64,000 nucleotides of DNA, taken from positions 124,001 through 188,000 of the forward strand of contig NZ_CADFGP010000013.1 in NCBI RefSeq assembly GCF_902833905.1. The letters run 5' to 3'. The notes beneath the pieces were generated by a model that did not search any database, was not told the DNA's origin, and worked only from the letters and a program-made list of their open reading frames with translations. Made by a program: the position numbers and the translations under genes. This document shows, one piece after another, positions 16,503-24,441 of the stretch. Position 1 is the first letter of the stretch; every line of letters starts with the position of its first letter. The stretch comes from Paraburkholderia tuberum STM678 (GTDB taxonomy: Bacteria; Pseudomonadota; Gammaproteobacteria; Burkholderiales; Burkholderiaceae).

Positions 16503-16679
16503 ATGCAACCGGACAATCCAACCCAATCGGTGAACCCCGGCGACGAAGCGCCGCCCAACACGCCGGGCGCTGGCGAAGACCTGTGCGGCGCCTGCCACGG
16601 CACGGGCAAGGTCGAGGGGGCTCGCTGCGCGGTGTGCGGCGGCACGGGCAAGGTGCTGCAGGGCATCGGCGGAGGCTAG
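16503..16679 (+). CDS. 58-residue DnaJ-type zinc-finger mini-protein
   Basis: This tiny protein carries two CxxCxGxG motifs, CGACHGTG with Cys28/Cys31 and CAVCGGTG with Cys42/Cys45, exactly as in the zinc-binding centre of DnaJ. The four cysteines can form a single zinc site. No J-domain or substrate domain is present, so it is a stand-alone zinc finger rather than a chaperone. A GGAG precedes the ATG at 16503. It follows the disordered small protein by 60 bases and precedes the cupin gene by 53. A role in folding or redox sensing is conjecture. Confidence 0.7.
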   Translation: MQPDNPTQSVNPGDEAPPNTPGAGEDLCGACHGTGKVEGARCAVCGGTGKVLQGIGGG

Positions 16680-16732
16680 CCGGCTGCTCGTCCGCAGGTT
16701 CGCGGCAACCGCATCACAAGCCAGGAGCAACC

Positions 16733-17278
16733 ATGTTCAACGAGTCCAGGCACGGCTTCGACGCCGCGCAGACCGAATACGAAGCGTTCATGCTGGAGTC
16801 GCACGACTGGGTGCCGAACAACAGCAAGCTGCCGGTCGTGCTGTACCGGCGCGCGCTGTCGCCCGGCAGCGGCAATCTGCCCGCCGCGTTCGAAATCCTC
16901 TTCGAGCGCAATGCATGGCCCGCGCAGTGGCGCAACAGCATCTTCGACTTCCATCACTTTCACGCGACCGCGCACGAGGTGCTCGGCGTGACAGAGGCGA
17001 GCGCCGAGGTGATCGTCGGCGGGCCGGGCGGACGCGTGGTGACGGTGCACGCGGGCGACGTGCTGCTGCTGCCGGCCGGCACCGGCCATTGTCTGCAATC
17101 GTTCGAGCGGCATTTTCAGGTGGTGGCGGGCTATCCGTTAGGACAGCAATGGGACATTCGCCGCGAAGCGCTGACGCCGCAGGAACTCACCGAGATGCTG
17201 GCGTTGCCGTTTCCGCCGCTCGATCCGATCGACGGCAAGCACGGTCCCGTCATCGAGTTTTGGCTGCAGTCGGCCTGA
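16733..17278 (+). CDS. Cupin-domain protein (YjlB-like)
   Basis: A 181-residue soluble protein with one cupin fold like the YjlB family. The metal-binding cupin motif 1 is visible as FHHFHATAHEVLGV (His75/His77 and His81-Glu82). Motif 2 is around GDVLLLPAGTGHC with His119. AGGAG precedes the ATG at 16733. The enzymatic role is unknown. It lies upstream of transketolase by about 265 bases, so it is probably transcribed separately. Confidence 0.8.
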   Translation: MFNESRHGFDAAQTEYEAFMLESHDWVPNNSKLPVVLYRRALSPGSGNLPAAFEILFERNAWPAQWRNSIFDFHHFHATAHEVLGVTEASAEVIVGGPGGRVVTVHAGDVLLLPAGTGHCLQSFERHFQVVAGYPLGQQWDIRREALTPQELTEMLALPFPPLDPIDGKHGPVIEFWLQSA

Positions 17279-17543
17279 ACTTCGTCGTTCGCGAAGCAAC
17301 CGACCTGCCGCGGCGTGGCGTGCAGAGTCGCGCGGTTAGGCGCATCATCTGTGGGCTTTGCCGCGATTTTCCCGCGCGCTTTCGGCGCTGACGCTGGCAC
17401 GTGGGCGGTTCCACGTGCGGCTTCGCGTCCTTATCGACATGCCCGGACGCGCGCGATTCCATGTCGACACGATGCGCCGATCCATCCGCGCGCTCCGCGG
17501 CGCGCGTCGGCCGTCTCCCGAATTGCCGAACAAGGAGCGTCCC

Positions 17544-19625
17544 ATGCAAAACGATTCCGCCCTCGATCAGTTGTGCATCAACACGATCCGCACGCTGTCG
17601 ATGGACGCCGTGCAGAAAGCCAATTCCGGCCACCCCGGCACGCCGATGGCGCTCGCGCCGGTCGCCTATCACCTGTGGCAACACCACCTGCGTTACGACC
17701 CTGACGAGCCGCTGTGGCCGAATCGCGACCGCTTCGTGCTGTCGGCCGGGCATGCGTCGATGCTGCTGTATTCGCTGCTGCATCTGGCCAACGTGAAAGC
17801 CGTCGACGAACACGGCAAGCCGACCGGCGCGCCGGCCGTGTCGCTCGACGACATCGAGCATTTCCGCCAGATCGACAGCAATACGCCGGGCCACCCCGAG
17901 TACCGGATGACGACCGGCGTCGAGACCACCACGGGACCGCTTGGGCAAGGGCTCGGCAATAGCGTCGGCATGGCGATGGCCGCGCGCTGGTACGAGAGCC
18001 ACTTCAATCGCGCGGACGCGCCGCTGTTCGACTACCGCGTGTACGCGATTTGCGGCGACGGCGACATGATGGAAGGCATCTCGCACGAAGCGGCCTCGCT
18101 CGCGGGGCATCTGAAGCTGTCGAACCTGATCTGGATTTACGACAGCAACCGCGTGACCATCGAAGGCCATACGGACCTCGCGTATAGCGACGATGTGGCA
18201 AGCCGCTTTCACGGCTACAACTGGCACACGCTGCACGTCGGCGATGCGAACGACACCGCCGCGCTGGAAAAGGCGCTGGTCGAAGCAAAGAGCGTGACCG
18301 ACCGGCCGTCGCTGATCGTGGTCCACAGCATCATCGGTTGGGGGGCGCCGAACAAGCAGGACACCGCGTCCGCGCATGGCGAAGCGCTCGGCGTCGAGGA
18401 AGTCGCGCTCGCCAAGAAGTTCTACGGCTGGCCCGAGGACAAGTTCTTCTACGTGCCCGAGGGCGTGCACGAGCGCTTCGCGCAGGGCATCGGCGCGCGC
18501 GGCAAGGCGGCGCGCGAACAATGGCAGGCGAAGTTCGACAGCTACAAAAAGCAGTATGCGGAGCTCGCGCGCGAATTCGCGCAGATCGAGGCGCACGAAT
18601 TGCCGCAGGGCTGGGACAGCGACATCCCGAGCTTCAACGCGGACCCGAAGGGCATCGCGACACGCGAATCGTCGGGCAAGGTGCTCAATGCGATTGCCGC
18701 GCGTGTGCCGTGGATGATCGGCGGCGCGGCGGACCTGTCGCCGTCGACGAAAACCAACCTGAAGTTCGAAGGCGCCGGCAGCTTCCAGGCGAATAACTAT
18801 GGCGGCCGCAATCTGCACTTCGGCATTCGCGAGCATGCGATGGGCGCGGTGGTCAACGGTCTTGCGCTATCGAATCTGCGCGCGTACGGCTCGACGTTCC
18901 TGATCTTCAGCGACTACATGAAGCCGCCGATCCGCCTGTCCGCGATCATGGAAGTGCCGGCCATCTTTGTGTTCACGCACGATTCGATCGGCCTCGGCGA
19001 AGACGGTCCGACGCATCAGCCGATCGAGCAGCTCGCGTCGCTGCGCGGCGTGCCCGGCCTCACGGTACTGCGTCCCGGCGACGCGAACGAAGCGGCCGAG
19101 GCCTGGCGCGTTGCGCTGACGCAGCCGCATCGACCGGCGTGCATCGTCTTGTCGCGCCAGCCGCTGCCGACGCTCGACCGGAGCCGCTATGCGCCCGCGA
19201 GCGGCGTCAGGCACGGTGCGTATGTCCTCGCCGATGCGCCCGCTGGCAAGAAGCCAGAGGTGATCCTGATGGCGACCGGCAGCGAGCTATCGATCTGCGC
19301 CGACGTGTACGAGAGGCTGAAGAGCGAGGGCATCGCGGCGCGCGTCGTGTCGATGCCGTCGTGGGACATCTTCGAGCGCGAGGACAGCGCGTATCAGGAG
19401 TCGGTGCTGCCCGCGGACGTCGAGGCGCGCGTCGCGGTCGAGCAGGCTGCGTCGCTCGGCTGGGATCGGTATACAGGACGGCTCGGTGCGCAGGTCGTCA
19501 TGCATACGTTCGGCGCGTCGGCGCCGATCGCGGATCTGAAGAAGAAATTCGGTTTCACGCCGGAAGTCGTGTATCAGGCGGCGAAGCAGCAGATCGAGCG
19601 GGTGAAGAAGGGGAAGGGCACTTGA
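17544..19625 (+). CDS. tkt: Transketolase
   Basis: This thiamine-diphosphate enzyme of the pentose phosphate pathway and Calvin-type cycles moves two-carbon ketol units between sugar phosphates. The 693-residue length is standard. The order is the N-terminal TPP-binding domain (HPGTPM with His30, then GDGDMMEGIS holding the Asp and Glu that bind Mg/TPP), the middle pyrimidine-binding domain (NLHFGIREHAMG and FIFSDYMKP), and the C-terminal domain. AAGGAG precedes the ATG at 17544. No pentose-phosphate partner lies next to it. The assignment is certain. Confidence 0.95.
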   Translation: MQNDSALDQLCINTIRTLSMDAVQKANSGHPGTPMALAPVAYHLWQHHLRYDPDEPLWPNRDRFVLSAGHASMLLYSLLHLANVKAVDEHGKPTGAPAVSLDDIEHFRQIDSNTPGHPEYRMTTGVETTTGPLGQGLGNSVGMAMAARWYESHFNRADAPLFDYRVYAICGDGDMMEGISHEAASLAGHLKLSNLIWIYDSNRVTIEGHTDLAYSDDVASRFHGYNWHTLHVGDANDTAALEKALVEAKSVTDRPSLIVVHSIIGWGAPNKQDTASAHGEALGVEEVALAKKFYGWPEDKFFYVPEGVHERFAQGIGARGKAAREQWQAKFDSYKKQYAELAREFAQIEAHELPQGWDSDIPSFNADPKGIATRESSGKVLNAIAARVPWMIGGAADLSPSTKTNLKFEGAGSFQANNYGGRNLHFGIREHAMGAVVNGLALSNLRAYGSTFLIFSDYMKPPIRLSAIMEVPAIFVFTHDSIGLGEDGPTHQPIEQLASLRGVPGLTVLRPGDANEAAEAWRVALTQPHRPACIVLSRQPLPTLDRSRYAPASGVRHGAYVLADAPAGKKPEVILMATGSELSICADVYERLKSEGIAARVVSMPSWDIFEREDSAYQESVLPADVEARVAVEQAASLGWDRYTGRLGAQVVMHTFGASAPIADLKKKFGFTPEVVYQAAKQQIERVKKGKGT

Positions 19626-19787
19626 GCGTGCGGCGCTCGACGACGTCGTGAACGCTTGATGCGAAAAGCGGTGGGCCGGCGGAATCTATCCGTTTCGATC
19701 AGGCGTGCGGCCACGGTTTGCGGCCGCTTGCCGGCCTACTCGGTCGCGAGGCCGGACGCCTCGCCGCGCCATGAAAGGAGACTTCAA

Positions 19788-20246
19788 ATGGCCGAGATCA
19801 ATAAGGAAGACGTTGTTGCGGTGCTGAACCGGATTCTCGAATCCGAGTTGGCCGGCGTCGTCCGATATACGCACTATTCGTTCCTTGTTTTCGGATTCGG
19901 ACGCATTCCGATCAGGTCGTGGTTGCGCGCGCAGGCCGATGAATCGTTGTTGCACGCACAGCAGGCCGGCGAATGGATCACGACTCTGGGTGCCTATCCG
20001 TCGCTTGCGATCGGTCCTCTGCTCGACTCGCACACCTTCGATATCTCTTCGATCCTCCGCGAGTCGTTGCAAGCCGAGAATCTTGCGTTGCAGTTGTATC
20101 GCGACCTGCTGGCGCTCGTCGAGGACCGCTCGGTTGCACTCGAGGAGTTCGCCCGTCAGATGATCCACGTCGAGGAGATGCACGCGGGCGAAGTCGACAA
20201 GATGCTGCGCCGCCCTGGGGAGATGACGACGTCGGAGGACAGCTAG
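19788..20246 (+). CDS. Bacterioferritin-like di-iron protein
   Basis: A 152-residue four-helix protein of the ferritin superfamily. The ferroxidase ligands align with bacterioferritin: Glu20, Glu53, His56, Glu97, Glu129 and His132, with the E-x-x-H pairs spaced as in the family. The position of the heme-binding Met of true bacterioferritins (directly after Glu53) is Ser, so this copy probably lacks heme. It likely stores or oxidises iron in the cytoplasm. AAGGAG precedes the ATG at 19788. Its stop overlaps by four bases with the convergent His-rich transporter gene. Confidence 0.85.
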   Translation: MAEINKEDVVAVLNRILESELAGVVRYTHYSFLVFGFGRIPIRSWLRAQADESLLHAQQAGEWITTLGAYPSLAIGPLLDSHTFDISSILRESLQAENLALQLYRDLLALVEDRSVALEEFARQMIHVEEMHAGEVDKMLRRPGEMTTSEDS

Positions 20247-21307
20247 TGCTGATGCCGATGATGGATATCGGGGAAATGCGCGTGCGAATGTGTAATGGGC
20301 AGATGCACGTGAAGGTGCGTGTGCGGCTCCTCACCAGCATAAGGAAACTCATGCGCGTGCTGATGGTGCTCGTCATGGCGATGCTGGTGCGCGTGTTCAA
20401 AAAACTCATGGCTGTGCTCATGCTCATGCCGCTCGCGCACATGTAGCCAGATACCCAGCGCCATCAGAGCGGCGGCAATCCAGAAAGACAGATTGGGTAG
20501 CGCGGGCCATATGATCAGCGAAAGCATGACACCGAAAAGCGGCGCAACGGAAAAGTACGCGCCTGTACGCGCCGTACCGAGATGGCGAAGTGCAACAACG
20601 AACAGCACGAGGCTGATGCCGTAACCGCCAAGCCCGGTCAGCATCGCTGCCGCCATGATTCCTGCTGACGGAAGCGAAGCGCCCGCCGCGATCGCAATGC
20701 CGAGATTCACGGGACCGGCCACCATCCCTTTGAGACACGCGATCACCATCGCGTCGTTCGCCGAGGCCTTGCGCGTCAGGTTGTTGTCGATTGCCCAGCA
20801 CAGACACGCGCCGACGATCAGTAACGCACCCACGGGCACGCCTGACTGTCCCGGATGCCACGACAGAAGCACGCCGCCCGCAACGATCGCCACCATCCCG
20901 AGAAAAACCTGAATGTCGACATTTTCCTGGAAGACCACCCAGGCAATCACTGCGGTCAACACACCCTCAAGGTTGAGCAATAACGAACTCGTTGCCGCTG
21001 GTGTGGTGGACAGGCCCAGCATCAGCAATGCGGGGCCGGCGACGCCACCCATCGCTATCGCCCCGATCAGCCAAGGCAACTCGCCTTTGGTGATGCGGTG
21101 GTTCGCGGCGGACTGAAGCCCCCGCGATCGAAAGGCACGCCACGCGATGCCGACGCCAAGCCCCAGGCCGCTACCGAGATAAAACAGTCCTGCGAGCATG
21201 AAGGGGCTGACTGAGCCGAGCAGCGCCTTGGCCAACGGTGTCGCGGCGCCGAACAGCGCCGCGCCGATTAAGGCGGCGAATATCGCGCCGTATCCTGATC
21301 TCACCAC
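20243..21307 (-). CDS. DMT/EamA-family transporter with a His-rich C-terminal tail
   Basis: This 354-residue inner-membrane protein has about ten helices in two EamA-type repeats, typical of drug/metabolite exporters. After the last helix, the final 66 residues hold 24 histidines in runs such as HEHEHSHEFFEHAHQHRHDE, a likely metal-binding tail. A metal (Ni, Co, Zn or Fe) substrate or metal-dependent regulation is inferred from this. The start is one of two adjacent GTG codons (21307 or 21304); AGGAGG at 21313-21318 fits both. The 3' end overlaps the stop of a bacterioferritin-like gene. Confidence 0.83.
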   Translation of the reverse strand: MVRSGYGAIFAALIGAALFGAATPLAKALLGSVSPFMLAGLFYLGSGLGLGVGIAWRAFRSRGLQSAANHRITKGELPWLIGAIAMGGVAGPALLMLGLSTTPAATSSLLLNLEGVLTAVIAWVVFQENVDIQVFLGMVAIVAGGVLLSWHPGQSGVPVGALLIVGACLCWAIDNNLTRKASANDAMVIACLKGMVAGPVNLGIAIAAGASLPSAGIMAAAMLTGLGGYGISLVLFVVALRHLGTARTGAYFSVAPLFGVMLSLIIWPALPNLSFWIAAALMALGIWLHVRERHEHEHSHEFFEHAHQHRHDEHHQHAHEFPYAGEEPHTHLHVHLPITHSHAHFPDIHHRHQH

Positions 21308-21677
21308 TCCAACCTCCTGTCCGCAGCAGAAGGGGCAGTTTCCAAGGTACATCGGTCGTTCAACACCGCCTGGACGAAATGATAGGGGCATACGTCGACG
21401 CACTTCGCACGTGTTCGGAGCATCGAACTGTCGGCACGCCGCAGACATTTCGCCGCGAGGCTGTCCGTGCGCCACCACCACTCGCGAATCGCCTTCATGC
21501 CGGCGGCACGCGGCGCGAACATGGCACACCCTGTGCCCTAGAGATCGCGGGTCCGCAACACTCTGCAGTTCAAGGATCTGCGGCCTCGCTCGATATGCTA
21601 AGCTGTCAGGCAGTACTCTGCACAAACGTAGCGCACGATCGATGCTTTTCTCGGATGTATAAAGAGGAGAAGCGACC
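21308..21677. other. Divergent region between transporter and response regulator
   Basis: About 370 bases without a supported gene. It carries the promoters for both flanking genes. GC content begins to fall here towards the two-component island. A short minus-strand frame with several cysteines exists but has no start signal. Confidence 0.4.
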
Positions 21678-22382
21678 ATGAAAATCCTATGGGTCGATGA
21701 CCACGAAATTCTTTGCGTTGCTCTGTCCGAATATGTCCAAACACACGCGTCGGAGCTGAGCGCAGCCCCAATCGACATCACGCCCGTCTTTACGCTTGCC
21801 AGCGCGCTTGAAGAAGTCAACAAGACACCGCCCCCGGACCTGGTATTCCTGGATCTTAATCTGGATGGTGAGAATCGTGGCGCCGCGACACTTGAGCATT
21901 TTCAGGCCGGAAATCCATCCAATGTTCCCGTGGTCATCTGCACAGGACTTGCTCCTGGCAACGATCATGAAGTTGAAATTTTGCGAATGTGCATGCGTGA
22001 CTACGCCGCTCGAGGAATCCTGTTGAAAGGAGGCGCGCACAAAAAAATGTTCATTGGACTGAGCAGGATCTTAGGAGGTGAACTCTGGATTCCGGAAGAA
22101 GTCTTGCTCCGCTTTGCCTGCTCGACACAAGCGCCCTCAGCTAGCCGGAATCAGCATCATCTTGGGCTTTCTCCGCGAGAGTGGGATTTGGCGCGTTGCA
22201 TTGCACGTGGCCTTTCAGGTAAACAGATCGCAAGAGAACTTGGCGTCTCCGAGGGACATGTCAGACAGGTTTCTTGTGCTATTTACGACAAACTTCAAGT
22301 CAGAAACCGCGTTGAAGCTGCACTTCGAGTCAATGCCGAGCTTACCCTTGGAAGGGGGACAGCAGATACGCGACTGTCGTGA
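21678..22382 (+). CDS. NarL/LuxR-type response regulator
   Basis: A 234-residue transcription factor with an N-terminal receiver (about 1-125) and a C-terminal LuxR helix-turn-helix (about 162-222, LSPREWDLARCIARGLSGKQ and on). The phosphorylation site is intact: Asp7/Asp8, acceptor Asp59 in FLDLNL and Lys117. GAGGAG stands before the ATG at 21678. It converges on two tandem hybrid kinases 43 bases downstream, which makes them the natural phosphodonors. The GC content is well below the window's average, so the region may have been acquired. Confidence 0.9.
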   Translation: MKILWVDDHEILCVALSEYVQTHASELSAAPIDITPVFTLASALEEVNKTPPPDLVFLDLNLDGENRGAATLEHFQAGNPSNVPVVICTGLAPGNDHEVEILRMCMRDYAARGILLKGGAHKKMFIGLSRILGGELWIPEEVLLRFACSTQAPSASRNQHHLGLSPREWDLARCIARGLSGKQIARELGVSEGHVRQVSCAIYDKLQVRNRVEAALRVNAELTLGRGTADTRLS

Positions 22383-22425
22383 AGATCTCTGCTACACCGC
22401 TCTTCATGTTTCCCTGCCATCACTT

Positions 22426-24372
22426 TTAACCGCCTTCGGTGGACGTTTTTGGCTTATGTTCTGCAAGTGTGGTCAATAAGGTTCGTTCCGAAACCGGTTT
22501 CGACAAAAGCTTGATGCCACTGACGGCTACTTTTTTGAGCACAGCTGACGAGGTGTCGCCCGACCACAGGATCGCAGGGATCGAAGCGTCGGTAGCAGCG
22601 CGGACCGCCGTAATCGCCGCAATGCCGTTCTCGTTTTCCAGCCGGTAGTCGGAGAGGATGAAGTGCGGACCGCTTGCCAAAGCCTCAATGCGCAACTGCT
22701 CGATGACGTCGGATGACGATTCCCCCGCCACGACGTAGCAGCCATGCTCGATCAGGCGCATCGATATTTCGATTCTTAAGTCGCTGTTGTCCTCGATGAT
22801 CGCCACGACCATATTGGTCAGGTCCGGGTCGCCGTCTTCAACCGTTTGAACCTCGCGCAACTCCGGCGGTATGAGTCCCATGAACGGGACCGTAACCGAA
22901 AAACGCGATCCACGTCCTGGTGTCGAGTCCACGTCCAGTTTGTGACCAAGAAGGCTCGCGAGCCCCTGGACAATGGACAGACCCAGGCCGAACCCTTTTT
23001 CACGATTCCTCTCGGGATTATCGACCTGTACATAGCTTTTGAAGATATCCGCCTGTCTACCTTCAGGGATACCGATCCCGTTGTCCCAGACGCTTATCTT
23101 TATGCCGCTGCCTCGCCTCTGGCAACTCACCAGAACATGTCCCTTCTTGCCTCCCCGCTCGGAAAACGTGTAACGGAGCCCATTGAGCACCATATTCCGG
23201 ACGATCCTGTCCAACGCATGTCGATCCGTACGGACCAGATAGGGGCAACTATGGAGTCTTAACTTCAGCCCCTTTGCCTCAGCCAGCGGCTGCATATCCA
23301 CGACTATGCCGCGCAAAAGGGAAGGCAGCGCCACCTCCTGAATTTCTACATTCCAGGTGCCGGACTCGAGGCGGCAGATATCCAGTGCCCCGTTAATCAT
23401 CCCTTCCATCGCATCCACTTGCCTTTGCGCAATCGAGACGCCTTCGACCAGATCGGTCGATTTAACGCTCCGCTCGATGAAATTTAACTTCAGGCCGAGC
23501 GTGGTGAGCGGTTGACGCAGGTCATGGCTTATCGCAGCGATAAGCAGGTTCTTCTCCGCCGTTGCCGCTACAGCCTGAGATCGCGCCTCCTCGAGAATGA
23601 TCTCTTTAACATATGCGCGCTTCTGAGCGTAAAAAATGAACCACGCGAGGAAACAATAGCCAATCAGTTGAGCCGTATAAAAGCCCAGCATTGCTGGCCG
23701 GTAAATAAATAGAGGTGGTCCCAAGCTAAATCCGAACGGGATAGCGCCGAGCACGAATGAACCTAAATTCGCACGAAGACTCGGTGCGAGCAGCAGCAAG
23801 GTAAATGTATGGCTGATTAGCGTGTACTCAAGGAAGCCAGAACTGGCCAATTTGACGTAGGGAGCATGGCCCGAGAAATCGGGTGGAGTTAGCCCAAAGC
23901 TACCTGCCGCCCACCAGAACGATGTCAGTGTGACGACTGCAGCCCACGTCCAGTGCATCTGCTCGACCGCGTCGACGCTGGCGTGCTTCGGGAGCGCCAT
24001 GGTTTTTTTCAGCAAGTATGCTGCCATGGGAGTGGCTATCCCCCACAGTCCCAGGACCCAGACGACACGGAACCAACGGTAGCTATCCGACGTTTTGATC
24101 CACGATCCATATACGCACAACAGCGAGGCTCCGACCGACACTAGCACGGTCCAACATACCGCTCGACGGGACAGCGATTTCAATAACTCACGTTTGACAT
24201 AGAGATTCTGCTCGGTACTGAGTGCCGCACGCGGTCCCAGAAAAGGATTCACAAGTTCAGCGAATACGCGGCGCTCGATTGTGTGAGCCGTTTCGCCCGC
24301 GCACAGTGATGTTCCGGCCCCGGGATTTTCGCCCGCGTCGGAATCACGTCGTGTTTGAATACGGGACGCCAT
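22426..24372 (-). CDS. Hybrid sensor histidine kinase, copy 1 (intact receiver)
   Basis: A 648-residue inner-membrane kinase. Residues about 70-250 hold six or so hydrophobic helices with no extracytoplasmic sensor domain. The HisKA domain has phospho-acceptor His283 in ISHDLRQPLTTLG. The HATPase region shows the N-box (RIVRNMVLNGLRY), DNGIGIP and GFGLGLS. A C-terminal receiver (about 520-645) has acceptor Asp575 (LSDYRLEN) and conserved Lys625 in LLSKP. It is a tandem duplicate of the next gene and faces a NarL-type regulator. The signal is unknown. Confidence 0.92.
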   Translation of the reverse strand: MASRIQTRRDSDAGENPGAGTSLCAGETAHTIERRVFAELVNPFLGPRAALSTEQNLYVKRELLKSLSRRAVCWTVLVSVGASLLCVYGSWIKTSDSYRWFRVVWVLGLWGIATPMAAYLLKKTMALPKHASVDAVEQMHWTWAAVVTLTSFWWAAGSFGLTPPDFSGHAPYVKLASSGFLEYTLISHTFTLLLLAPSLRANLGSFVLGAIPFGFSLGPPLFIYRPAMLGFYTAQLIGYCFLAWFIFYAQKRAYVKEIILEEARSQAVAATAEKNLLIAAISHDLRQPLTTLGLKLNFIERSVKSTDLVEGVSIAQRQVDAMEGMINGALDICRLESGTWNVEIQEVALPSLLRGIVVDMQPLAEAKGLKLRLHSCPYLVRTDRHALDRIVRNMVLNGLRYTFSERGGKKGHVLVSCQRRGSGIKISVWDNGIGIPEGRQADIFKSYVQVDNPERNREKGFGLGLSIVQGLASLLGHKLDVDSTPGRGSRFSVTVPFMGLIPPELREVQTVEDGDPDLTNMVVAIIEDNSDLRIEISMRLIEHGCYVVAGESSSDVIEQLRIEALASGPHFILSDYRLENENGIAAITAVRAATDASIPAILWSGDTSSAVLKKVAVSGIKLLSKPVSERTLLTTLAEHKPKTSTEGG

Positions 24373-24441
24373 AACAGGCCTCCGAGAATCAAGTGCAGCT
24401 ACGCTCCGTTGCGCTAGCTTTGTGTTCCCCTGCCATCTCTT

